In this document: piece after piece, positions 42,806 to 51,084 of the stretch
How positions within the stretch are numbered: the stretch's first letter is position 1
Layout of the letters: the number at the start of each line of letters is the position of its first letter
NCBI RefSeq assembly: GCF_000210095.1
Contig: NC_021039.1
Coordinates: 954,650 to 1,018,649 of the forward strand
Direction: 5' to 3'
Source: Ruminococcus champanellensis 18P13 = JCM 17042
GTDB taxonomy: Bacteria > Bacillota > Clostridia > Oscillospirales > Ruminococcaceae
Length of the DNA: 64,000 bases
Notes under the pieces: model-generated
What the model was told of the DNA's origin: nothing
The model's database searches: none
Seen by the model: the letters and a program-made list of their open reading frames with translations, nothing else
Position numbers and translations under genes: made by a program

Positions 42806-44991
42806 TTAAAGTGCAGCTTTCCTTTGCTGGCGAGGGATCTTCAGCAACACAGCGATCAGAATGCCGGGAATGGCAACAAAGGGCAGAAGCATAGCGCCTC
42901 CCGTTGCCAGATGGGGCAGCTGGAGCAGCGGCGCAAACAGGAACACTGCGCAGAAGAATCCAAGTACGAACGCAGTGCTCAGAATGCCGTGCAGCAGGTT
43001 GAACGGCAGACTTGCCTTGACCACCCCTGCCAGGCTGATGCAACCGACAGTCAGATACATCAGCAGGCTTGCCTGTGCCCGATCCATGCCTATGCCGGGA
43101 GCAATGAGGAAAATGACAGTGCAGCAGAGGAAAATGGCAATGCTGTTTGGCAGGGCGGAACGGATCGCACTGCCCAGGAAGGTTCCCTCCACCTTCCGGT
43201 CATTCCGCTCAAAGGACATGAAGAATGCCGGAAAGGCTTCGATTACTGCGTCGATGAGGGTAATCTGAATGGGGATAAAGGGGAAATCCGTATTCAGCAG
43301 CAGGCACAGAACGCACAGCAGGACAGAGTAAATGGTTTTGATGAAGAACACTCCTGCGGATTTCGTCAGATTGTTGATGACCCGGCGCCCTTCGGAGATC
43401 ACATCCCGCAGCACGGCAAAGTCCGAATCCAGCAACACAAGCTGTGCCGTCTGCTTGGCGGCATCGCTGCCGTTCCCCATGGCGAGCAGATCGTTGACTC
43501 CATCACCAGTCATGGCTACCTTATGTCCCTGCCTTTGCAGGGCGGCGATCAGGGCACGTTTTTGTTCCGGCGTGACTCTGCCGAAGACGGTGTAACGTTC
43601 TGCGGCATGCTCCAGTTCTGCATCCGTCAGCCGGCTTGCGTCCACAAAGCGTTCTGCGCCCCGGATGCCGGAACGCTTTGCAACCGCAGAGACTGCCAGG
43701 GGATTGTCGCCGGAAATCACCTTGACATCCACGCCCTGCCTGTAGAAATACCGGATGGTGGGGACAGCATTCTTTCGCAGTTTGTCCGCAATGACAATGG
43801 TGCCCATGGGCTGGATCTGGTCGGGGGTGACGGTTCCGCTGCACAGACCTACAAACAGGATCCGCTTGCCCTGCGCCATTTGCTCCTCCATGTCCCGGGG
43901 AATCTGCGGACACAGCTTTTCCGGAGCGCCCAGCACCTGGGTGCGTCCGTCCTCCAGGGTGACGGAGGACCATTTGCGTTCGGAGGAGAAGGGGACAGTG
44001 CTTCTGACATTATATGCATCCCCGGCGGGAAAGTAGTTTTTCAGCGCCTGGAAGGTGGAATTGTTGTCATCCGTGCCAGCCAGATAGGAGGCAATCAGCT
44101 TTTTGAACTCCCCTTGTCCGTTTGCGGATGGATGCTTTCCACCATCAGGCTGCCCTCTGTGAGGGTGCCGGTCTTATCCAGGCAAACCACATCACAGTGG
44201 GCGAGATTTTCCAAAGAATGCAGCTCCCGCACCAGAACATTCTTCTTGGAAAGCCGGATGACGCCCACTGCCAGCCCGATGCTGATCAGCAGAACCAGAC
44301 CCTTCGGCAGCATGCCCAACAGCCCGGCAGATGTGGCGACCACCGCAGCGTCCACAGCGGCGCCCCGGAAGAAAAATGCCTGTACGAACAGCAGCACTCC
44401 CAGGGGTACGATGAGAAAACTTGTGAACCGGGTGACCTTTTTCATGGATGCCAGCAGCTCGGAGCTGCCGCTTTTGGTTTTTCTGACCTGATCCACCATT
44501 TTTGCAGTAAAGCATGCCTCTGTTCCGCAGATTGCTTCTGCAAGGCACTTTCCGGCGATGACGCTGCTGCCGGAAAGCAGCTTGTCACCAGTCTGCTTGA
44601 TCACCGCCTCTGATTCCCCGGTGAGAATGGACTCGTTGACCTCCAGCTGCCCTTCTTGCAGGATGCAGTCGGTGCAGATGGCACTGCCGGCAGTCAGTAC
44701 CAGCAGATCTCCCTTGCGGATCTCCTCCGACCGGATGTTCCGTTCCGTGCCCTCCTGCAGAATGGTGACAGTGGGTTGTGCCAGCAGGGTCAGCCGTTCG
44801 ATCTGCCGCTTGGCTTTGATCTCCTGTATGATGCCCACAACGGTGTTGATGAGAATGATCGCAATAAAGAGAATGTTTTTCCACGCACCGACCGCAGCCA
44901 GGGAAACTGCAATCAGCAGATTCAGCAGATTGAATACCGTGCAGATATTGTCCCGCAGAATCTGTGGGATCGTTTTTGTCGAATTGTTCAT
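42806..44991 (-). pseudogene. Cation-transporting P-type ATPase, interrupted by a -1 frameshift
   Basis: About 728 codons in two frames. The first part (44991-about 44110) has membrane helices, the actuator 'LTGESEAV' and the phosphorylation motif 'DKTGTLTEGS'. The second part holds the nucleotide-binding and hinge domain ('VISGDNPLAVSAVAKRSGI', 'MTGDGVNDLLAMGNGSDAA') and C-terminal helices to 42806. The frames meet at a run of four G (minus strand; C-run at 44112-44115): one more G gives 'TDKGEFKKLIASYLAG'. It looks like the Ca/Mg-type HAD-IC ATPases of Gram-positives but lacks most of the usual N-terminal cytoplasmic tail. It is the first gene of the GT2-PLC-PAP2 operon. The ion is unknown. 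Confidence 0.88.
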
Positions 44992-45081
44992 GAAAACTTC
45001 TCCTGACCTTTTCTTTTCATTTTCTTACACGCTGCATCAGTGGAAAGGTTGGAGAAAAGGATAAGATCCATCCGGGTCGTC

Positions 45082-45129
45082 TTGACAGAATACTGCGGAT
45101 GGGATATAATACATATACCCCCAATGGTA
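45082..45129 (+). promoter_or_regulatory. csoR promoter with overlapping CsoR-type operator
   Basis: TTGACA (45082-45087), 17-bp spacer, TATAAT (45105-45110). TACCCCCAATGGTA (45116-45129) overlaps the start point and matches the CsoR-type half-sites (TACCC...GGTA), so autoregulation is likely. Confidence 0.8.
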
Positions 45130-45142
45130 AGGAGGCGTGTGC

Positions 45143-45418
45143 ATGAGACAGTGTATGGATGGGGATAACCTGCACAGAAGACTGAAAAAAATCATCGGAC
45201 AGGTGCAGGCGATCGATCGTATGATCGATGAGGATGTGCCTTGTGAGGAGATCCTGTCACAGCTGAATGCTGCAAAGTCGGCGCTGAACGGCTGTGGAAA
45301 GGTGGTTCTGGAAGGGCATATCAAGCATTGCGTCCGGGACGGGATCGAGCATGGCGATGCGGAAAAGACCATTGAAAGCTTTACCAAAGCGGTGGAGCGC
45401 TTTGCGAATATGCAGTAG
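45143..45418 (+). CDS. csoR: CsoR/RcnR-family metal-sensing repressor
   Basis: A 91-residue all-helical DUF156 repressor. The metal-binding triad is visible as C34, H59 and C63 ('VPCEE', 'EGHIKHC'), the C-H-C pattern of copper-sensing CsoR and of related persulfide or formaldehyde sensors. ATG 45143 has AAGGAGG 7 nt upstream; the in-frame GTG at 45137 is too close. Three matching operator-like sites occur, one at its own promoter and two at the downstream P1B ATPase gene. Confidence 0.9.
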   Translation: MRQCMDGDNLHRRLKKIIGQVQAIDRMIDEDVPCEEILSQLNAAKSALNGCGKVVLEGHIKHCVRDGIEHGDAEKTIESFTKAVERFANMQ

Positions 45419-45430
45419 GTGCTGCCGAAA

Positions 45431-45458
45431 AAAATCAGTCCAGTGGGGCTGATTTTTT
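45431..45458 (+). terminator. Terminator after csoR
   Basis: Stem AAAATCAG (45431-45438)/CTGATTTT (45449-45456), 10-nt loop, T-run to 45458. It separates csoR from the ATPase promoter. Confidence 0.8.
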
Positions 45459-45467
45459 ATTGTCCTT

Positions 45468-45519
45468 TTGACAACCTATACCCCCATATGTATAATATAC
45501 ATATACCCCTACAGGTATA
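45468..45519 (+). promoter_or_regulatory. P1B-ATPase promoter with two CsoR-type operators
   Basis: TTGACA (45468-45473), 17-bp spacer, TATAAT (45491-45496). One operator-like TATACCCCCATATGTATA covers the spacer and the -10 (45477-45494). The second, TATACCCCTACAGGTATA (45502-45519), covers the start point. Both share the TATACCCC half-site with the csoR promoter. Confidence 0.82.
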
Positions 45520-45535
45520 GAAAGGAGCATTGTGT

Positions 45536-47413
45536 ATGAAGCATGCATTGGAAAAACTGGAGGGACTGCTGGAGAAAGGCGGAATCAAAAAGGATATCAT
45601 TCTGCTTGTGATTTCCGGCGCAGCCGTCATTTGCAGTCTGCTCAAGGTGCAGCCTCTGCCCTTTGATATGGCATGGATCGCCATTGTGCTATGCGGTGTG
45701 CCCATCATTCTGGAGGCGCTGATCGGACTGGTGACCCGTTTTGACATCAAAGCAGATGTGCTGGTTTCCCTGGCGCTGATCGCTTCGGTGTGCATCGGAG
45801 AGGACTTTGCCGCCGGAGAGGTGGCAGTGATCATGCAGCTGGGGGCTTTGCTGGAGGAGCTGACTGTGGCACGTGCCAGAGACGGCATTGAAAAATTGGT
45901 GCATTTGACACCCCGGACAGCCAGGATACTGAAAAACGGCACGGAGGTCATTGTGCCGGCAGAACAGGTGCAGGTGGGGGATCTGCTGCGGGTACTGCCC
46001 GGCGAGGTGATCCCGGTGGATGGGGTGATCCTTTCCGGGCAGACCTCCGTCAACCAGGCGGTCATGACGGGAGAATCCCTTCCTGTGGATAAGGAACCGG
46101 GAGATGCAGTCTCCTCCGGTACGGTTAACCAATTTGGCGGATTTGAGATGCGGACGGCAAGAGTGGGGGAGGACAGCTCCATTCAGCGAATGATTCGGCT
46201 GGTGCAGTCCGCAGATGCCGGCAAAGCCAAAATTGTGGGGCTTGCAGATCGGTGGGCAACATGGATTGTGGTCATTGCGTTGACTGCGGCAGCCCTGACC
46301 TGGCTGGTGACTGGTCAGATCATCCGGGCTGTGACGATCCTGGTGGTATTTTGCCCTTGCGCCCTGGTACTGGCTACGCCCACTGCCATTATGGCTGCCA
46401 TCGGTAATGCCACCAAGCACGGATTCCTTGTGCGGCAGGGGGATGCCCTGGAGCGACTTGCCGGCGTATCCCGGATCACCTTTGACAAAACCGGAACTCT
46501 CACCTGCGGAAAACCCAGAGTCGTCCGGGTACAAAGCATGCTGCCCCAGCTGTCGGACACAGACCTGTACCGCCTTTGCGGTGCAGCGGAGCAATTTTCA
46601 GAGCATCCGCTGGGTAAAGCTGTGGTTGCTTGCTTCCGGGAGAAGCATGGTGACTTGCCGAATGCTGAGGCATTTCAGATGATTCCCGGGCGTGGCGTGA
46701 GTGCCGTTGTGGATGAAAAGCACATCCTCGCAGGAAATCTGGAGCTGCTGCGGGAGCAGGGAGCAATGCCGGATGCTGAAATCATTCAGGAGACGGAGTA
46801 TTTTTTGTCCCGGGGCTGTACGGTGATTTATGTGGCAGTGGACGGGGTGCCTGCCGGCTTTCTGGCTTTGTCGGATACTTTGCGGCAGGAGAGCGCTCCG
46901 ATGATCCGATGCCTGCATGATCTGGGGGCAGAGCCGGTTCTTCTGACCGGAGACCGTGAAACAGCCGCCGCTGCCATTGCACAGCAGCTGCATATACAGG
47001 AGGTGCATGCCAATTGTCTGCCGGAGGACAAACTGAACTATATCAAGGCATACCAGCAGGAGCACCGGCAGGTCTGCATGATCGGGGACGGGATCAACGA
47101 TGCCCCGGCTCTGAAGGCGGCAGATGTAGGCATTGCCATGGGAGGCGTGGGCAGCGATATTGCTGTGGATGCAGCGGATATCGTACTGGTTGACGATGAG
47201 ATCCGGGAGCTTCCGCATTTGATCGCTCTGTCCAAGCGGATGATGCAAACCATCAAGCTGAATATGACCTTTTCCATGACGCTGAACTTCCTTGCCATTA
47301 CTCTTGCTGTGATTGGTACGCTGAATCCGGTGGTGGGGGCGCTGGTGCATAATGCCGGGTCTGTGCTGGTCATCACAAATTCTGCATTTCTGCTGAAACG
47401 GAGCAGGAAGTAA
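45536..47413 (+). CDS. P1B-type heavy-metal-translocating ATPase
   Basis: A 625-residue metal exporter. There is no N-terminal HMA metal-binding domain. The membrane motif is CPC ('VVFCPCALVLATPTA'), with actuator 'MTGESLPVDK', phosphorylation 'DKTGTLT', the P1B histidine-proline 'SEHPLG' and hinge 'GDGINDAPALKAADVGIAMG'. The last membrane helix reads 'LVHNAGSVLVITNS', not the MxxSS of copper exporters, so copper, zinc/cadmium or another divalent metal are all possible despite the CsoR-type repressor. ATG 45536 has AAAGGAG upstream. Confidence 0.9.
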   Translation: MKHALEKLEGLLEKGGIKKDIILLVISGAAVICSLLKVQPLPFDMAWIAIVLCGVPIILEALIGLVTRFDIKADVLVSLALIASVCIGEDFAAGEVAVIMQLGALLEELTVARARDGIEKLVHLTPRTARILKNGTEVIVPAEQVQVGDLLRVLPGEVIPVDGVILSGQTSVNQAVMTGESLPVDKEPGDAVSSGTVNQFGGFEMRTARVGEDSSIQRMIRLVQSADAGKAKIVGLADRWATWIVVIALTAAALTWLVTGQIIRAVTILVVFCPCALVLATPTAIMAAIGNATKHGFLVRQGDALERLAGVSRITFDKTGTLTCGKPRVVRVQSMLPQLSDTDLYRLCGAAEQFSEHPLGKAVVACFREKHGDLPNAEAFQMIPGRGVSAVVDEKHILAGNLELLREQGAMPDAEIIQETEYFLSRGCTVIYVAVDGVPAGFLALSDTLRQESAPMIRCLHDLGAEPVLLTGDRETAAAAIAQQLHIQEVHANCLPEDKLNYIKAYQQEHRQVCMIGDGINDAPALKAADVGIAMGGVGSDIAVDAADIVLVDDEIRELPHLIALSKRMMQTIKLNMTFSMTLNFLAITLAVIGTLNPVVGALVHNAGSVLVITNSAFLLKRSRK

Positions 47414-47437
47414 TATTCGTTCCACAGATGCATCCGG

Positions 47438-47466
47438 TTGACTTTTCAATTGGCCTGTGCTAAAAT
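47438..47466 (+). promoter_or_regulatory. Promoter of the U32-like gene
   Basis: TTGACT (47438-47443), 17-bp spacer, TAAAAT (47461-47466), start near 47473. Confidence 0.75.
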
Positions 47467-47511
47467 AAAAACAAGATGATTATCATTTTTACACAGGAAG
47501 GGACGTTCATT

Positions 47512-48471
47512 ATGGAGCAGAAAAGAGCAAGATTCCATATGCCTGGGTTCACGATCAATGCACAGTTCAATCTGGTGTTCCTCAATATGTATCGGAATAT
47601 GCCGCAGTTTTTCCGGGAAGAAGCGGAGATTGCCTCTTTTTACGATGCATTCTCTCCAGCAGTGTGGAACGGCGGCCGAACCATCGGTGGGTACAGCTGT
47701 GACGAGGCTACCATTCGCAATATTCTGGCGGCATTCAACGACCTGGGCATGCCACTGCGGTTCACCTTCACGAACCCTGTGCTGAAGGAGGAACATCTGA
47801 AGGACGAATACTGCAATATGATCATGCGCCTTGCCAATAATGGACTCAACGAGGTAATTGTGGCGTCCCCCTTGCTGGAGGCTTACATTCGGGAAAAGTA
47901 TCCGAAATATAAGATCACCAGTTCCACCTGTAAGCGACTGACGGATCCGGAGCTGGTGCGCCAGGAGTTGGAGAAGGACTACCATGTGGTGGTGCTGGAT
48001 TATGATCTGAACAATCACTTTGATATTCTGGAGCAGCTGCCCCACAAGGAAAAGTGCGAGCTGTTAATTAATTCCTGCTGTGCGCCCAAGTGCCCTTTCC
48101 GGAGCGAGGAATATCGGCTGGTGGGCTTGCAGCAGATCGCCTACAACGAGCATATGAAGAAGCATCCGGATAAGCCCTTTAATATGTCTGATTATTCAGT
48201 GGATACGGTGAAGAAGAATATCAAATGTCCCTCCAGGGGCAATAACATTTTTGACAGTATGAAGTGCTCCCATCACATCAGCCCGGATGCCATCCGGGAG
48301 AAGTACCTGCCTATGGGGTATCATCAGTTCAAGATCGAAGGGCGTACCGCCAGCAAGCTGTTTTTGCTGGAGAATTATATGTACTATCTCATGAAGCCGG
48401 AGTGCCGGGATGAGGCACGGTTCTTGTTCCTGCATAATCTGGAGCGGAACGGACTCATCAAGATTGGTTAA
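47512..48471 (+). CDS. Cys-rich protein resembling peptidase U32/UbiV type
   Basis: A 319-residue cytoplasmic protein. 'NEVIVASPLLEAYIREKYPKYKITSSTCKRL' followed by 'LVVLDYDLN'-like strands (here VVVLDYDLNN) fits the barrel of U32 proteins, and 'FKIEGRTASKLFLLENYMYYLMKP' resembles their C-terminal signature 'KIEGR'. Cysteines occur in 'NSCCAPKCPF' near residue 190 and 'IKCPSRGNNIFDSMKCSHH' near 240, the place where U32 relatives such as UbiU/UbiV and RlhA hold an Fe-S cluster. It could be a hydroxylase-type or tRNA/rRNA modification enzyme, or unrelated. ATG 47512 follows GAAGGGA. It has its own promoter and terminator. Confidence 0.75.
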   Translation: MEQKRARFHMPGFTINAQFNLVFLNMYRNMPQFFREEAEIASFYDAFSPAVWNGGRTIGGYSCDEATIRNILAAFNDLGMPLRFTFTNPVLKEEHLKDEYCNMIMRLANNGLNEVIVASPLLEAYIREKYPKYKITSSTCKRLTDPELVRQELEKDYHVVVLDYDLNNHFDILEQLPHKEKCELLINSCCAPKCPFRSEEYRLVGLQQIAYNEHMKKHPDKPFNMSDYSVDTVKKNIKCPSRGNNIFDSMKCSHHISPDAIREKYLPMGYHQFKIEGRTASKLFLLENYMYYLMKPECRDEARFLFLHNLERNGLIKIG

Positions 48472-48480
48472 GGCAAAATA

Positions 48481-48507
48481 AAAAGCCCCGATTTGATCGG
48501 GGCTTTT
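48481..48507 (+). terminator. Terminator after the U32-like gene
   Basis: A 12-bp perfect stem AAAAGCCCCGAT/ATCGGGGCTTTT with a 3-nt loop. Confidence 0.92.
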
Positions 48508-48617
48508 GTATCATGTGAGAGGACTATAAAAAAGATTTTTTAGCCTTTTTAGGTTGGTATTTGTACCCTTACAAAAAATCTTGAACTTTCAAGGTTAAGG
48601 GCGGAGGTGAGTCGCTG

Positions 48618-49058
48618 TCATTCGGTCAGCGGCTGCACCGATTTGAGACCGCCTTTGAATATTACGGTGACCTGTTCTTTTGAGTCGACCACTATGCATT
48701 CGAGCAGTTGGCGGACGATTTGGTCATCGTATTCCATCGGATGGTTTTTTATGCCGTCCAGTATAGTATAGATATCATCGAGTCGGGATTTTGTGTTTTC
48801 ACGCCGTTGCTCAGCGTCGGCTATGTTGTCGAGCTGCTGTTGCAGACGGCTTTTTTCGTTCATGAGCCGAGTTGCAGTTTCCTCGTCAAAGGCTTCCACT
48901 GTTTCTGTGGATACTCGATCAAGCATTTTTCTGAACTCTGCGTCAATTTCGGCAATCCGCACTTGCAGGTCGAGGCTGTTGTCATTGCTCTTTTCTCTTT
49001 CGATTTCAGTGTGGAGGATCTGGCGGAGGATCTGACGAACGAATTCCTGACAGAGCAC
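48618..49058 (-). pseudogene. Serine recombinase, C-terminal fragment
   Basis: 146 codons that match the C-terminal coiled-coil and zinc-ribbon-distal part of large serine recombinases of clostridial conjugative elements ('SRLQQQLDNIADAEQRRENTKSRLDDIY', 'QIVRQLLECIVVDSKEQVTVIFKGG'). The catalytic Ser domain and the recombinase domain are missing. The homology stops near 49040-49058 where another gene fragment begins on the opposite strand. It is a remnant of a lost mobile element. Confidence 0.8.
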
Positions 49059-49513
49059 TTCGGCGATTCATACAAGTATTTTGTGTCCCCGTTGGCTTGC
49101 GATGTCAAGATGTCAGAAATGGAAGACGGCAAGTTTCAGTGGAAGTACGGCGCAAGCAATCGTATTTTTCTGCTGGAGGAATTGTGTAGTGTTGACAATC
49201 TGGAGGAATTTGCGGTCGAATATGCACAGTTCTTGTATGACCACGAGCTATTGGGAAGACATAGGATAGAAGTCCTCAGGGAGTTTCCCGAAGATGAAGC
49301 CATATGGGCAAGGAAAGGAGGGGGATATATGGAAGTCCGGACAGGTGGAGCACAGGATTTTATCTTTTGAGCTCTAATGGTTATAAGTGGGGACCCACGG
49401 TATATCATACAGGTTATGTTAAATACGATCTGAATGCAGAATGGTATCTAGCACATGAGTTTGATATAACCAGGGACTATTCTGTCGATGAGTTTTTATC
49501 AAAATATAATTAA
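49038..49513 (+). pseudogene. Broken gene fragment of unknown family
   Basis: From about 49038 to 49315 the frame reads '..FLTEHFGDSYKYFVSPLACDVKMSE..' through 'EDEAIWARKGGG'. A -1 shift in the run of five G (49319-49323) then gives 'IYGSPDRWSTGFYLLSSNGYKWGPTVYHTGY', read in parts, ending at TAA 49513. Adding one G joins the two into about 155 codons. The 5' end is lost at the recombinase junction. DNA is more A/T-rich than the core genes. I do not recognise the family. Confidence 0.55.
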
Positions 49514-49528
49514 TAGGAGGATTTTAAA

Positions 49529-49654
49529 ATGATCAATCTGACGGACATGGAGCTTTGTATGCTGGAGCAGCTTCGGCATTTGAGCAGAAGAAAACGACCA
49601 TACAGGAGCATTGCTACTCTTGTATGGTCGTTGTTTCTTTTTTACCAGCTGTAA
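49529..49654 (+). CDS. Possible 41-residue ORF, probably truncated
   Basis: ATG 49529 has TAGGAGG 9 nt upstream and encodes 'MINLTDMELCMLEQL...'. After about 21 residues the ORF runs through the bidirectional hairpin at 49593-49632, so its second half (RPYRSIATLVWSLFLFYQL) is most likely non-native. It may be the start of a gene whose body was deleted. Confidence 0.35.
   Translation: MINLTDMELCMLEQLRHLSRRKRPYRSIATLVWSLFLFYQL
49593..49632. terminator. Bidirectional terminator at the end of the FtsX operon
   Basis: A 12-bp perfect stem AACGACCATACA (49593-49604)/TGTATGGTCGTT (49621-49632) with a 16-nt loop. T-rich tails are present on both strands, so it ends the minus-strand exporter operon and the scar region. 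Confidence 0.88.
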
Positions 49655-49692
49655 TGCTTTTAGATTTTAAGTAACCTGTATTGCCATCCTGT

Positions 49693-51072
49693 TTATAGCA
49701 ATCCTCCACGCATGGCATCATTTGTTCTTCCACGCAGCAGCGCAATCGGTCTGCATCGCACATAGTGCCACAGGATTACCGTATCCATTGCCAGAAACAC
49801 CAGAAGCAATGCTCCCAGCGTCCATCCGCCGATTTGCAGATATCCCCGCAGCGGCAGGGCAAGATGCATATGGATCAAAGCATATGTAATGCGGTCAATC
49901 ACTGCGAGCGCCCCAAAGGACACAAACAAGGATAGAACGGTGGATATCAGCAAGCCAAACAGCAGTTCCAGATAGGAAACCAGCAGCAGACCGGGAATGG
50001 GCATGCCAACTGCCCGGAGCATACCGTATTGACGGCACTTGTGATTCGCCTCCTCCGCAAGAATCCGGTACAGATTCAGCAAAATTGCCAGCAGCACCAA
50101 GCAGCCAAACACAGACAGCAGCCGCTCTATGATCAGATGGATCGCATTGATATTATAATAGTACTTGGCACGGAGCCAGGAGAAATGGTTGATGAAAATG
50201 CCCTGATCCTCCAGCCGGGACAGCACATCCGTAATGTGATCGTAGCTTTTGATGGGCAGCTTTACTACGGCAGAATCCAGCTGAAACAGCCTGGTTGTGT
50301 GCTCGTTGCCCTGTACGAAAATCTGGGGCATCTCCGCAAGTCCTGTACACCGGAACAGATCCCGGTTGATGACTCCTGTCAGCCGGTAGGATTCCAACAG
50401 GGGCTCTCCATCTACAAGTATGGAGAGTTTCGCTCCCAGATACTGTGCCGGATCCCCCGTAAGGCCGAACTTCTCCAACATATAATCGCTGATGAGGAGA
50501 TCTCCTTGCCCGAGCTGCGCCGTACCGCACAAAAGCCACTGGGCATCCGGATACCGGTATGCGAACTCTGTCAGATCATTTTGAGAAACAATCTGCTCCG
50601 AATAGACCGCCCATATACGAAAGGGCACCGTAGTCGGTTCAGCCTCCCGTCCCGCCTCGAAGAAATCGTAGGAATAATCATTGATGCCCGGATGGGCTGT
50701 CCCGTCCAGCATCAGGGTCACGAGCCGATTGTTTACAAAGATCCACTCCTCCTGCCGCCCCAGCACCTGTACCAGATCCGGCTGGGCAGCAACCACCGGC
50801 TGGGCGATCTCATCCCACTGGACGGCTTGCTGCAACGCCCGGCTTTCTATTGGCTGACCGGATGCATCCAGGCTCAACATTACCGTTTCATAATTGGAGG
50901 AAAGTGTGCCGTAAATATATGCATCGTGTGCACTGCGCAATGCGGTGGTCAGTACCAGCCACACCACCAGCGCACAGGAGATCAGCAGCATATTGATAAA
51001 GACCCGCAGAGTATGCCGCTTTTTTCCCAGCATCGTATACGCCGCAATTCTGGCGCAATGTGTTATACGCAT
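49693..51072 (-). CDS. FtsX-like ABC transporter permease (second)
   Basis: A 459-residue permease with the MacB/FtsX layout: one helix near residues 24-46, a large extracytoplasmic region of about 250 residues and three C-terminal helices ('LLSVFGCLVLLAILLNLYRIL', 'LLLVSYLELLFGLLISTVLSLFVSFGAL', 'WTLGALLLVFLAMDTVILWHYV', parts). Together with the next two genes it forms an ATP-driven exporter or mechanotransmission complex. It starts 12 bp after the first permease, behind a G-rich ribosome site. Confidence 0.88.
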   Translation of the reverse strand: MRITHCARIAAYTMLGKKRHTLRVFINMLLISCALVVWLVLTTALRSAHDAYIYGTLSSNYETVMLSLDASGQPIESRALQQAVQWDEIAQPVVAAQPDLVQVLGRQEEWIFVNNRLVTLMLDGTAHPGINDYSYDFFEAGREAEPTTVPFRIWAVYSEQIVSQNDLTEFAYRYPDAQWLLCGTAQLGQGDLLISDYMLEKFGLTGDPAQYLGAKLSILVDGEPLLESYRLTGVINRDLFRCTGLAEMPQIFVQGNEHTTRLFQLDSAVVKLPIKSYDHITDVLSRLEDQGIFINHFSWLRAKYYYNINAIHLIIERLLSVFGCLVLLAILLNLYRILAEEANHKCRQYGMLRAVGMPIPGLLLVSYLELLFGLLISTVLSLFVSFGALAVIDRITYALIHMHLALPLRGYLQIGGWTLGALLLVFLAMDTVILWHYVRCRPIALLRGRTNDAMRGGLL

Positions 51073-51084
51073 ACAGTCCCCCCC

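Noticed and set aside
49059-49513. Intact small gene on the plus strand after the recombinase fragment
   Set aside because: Neither frame alone has a good start; they join only by a one-base change, so it is called a broken gene.
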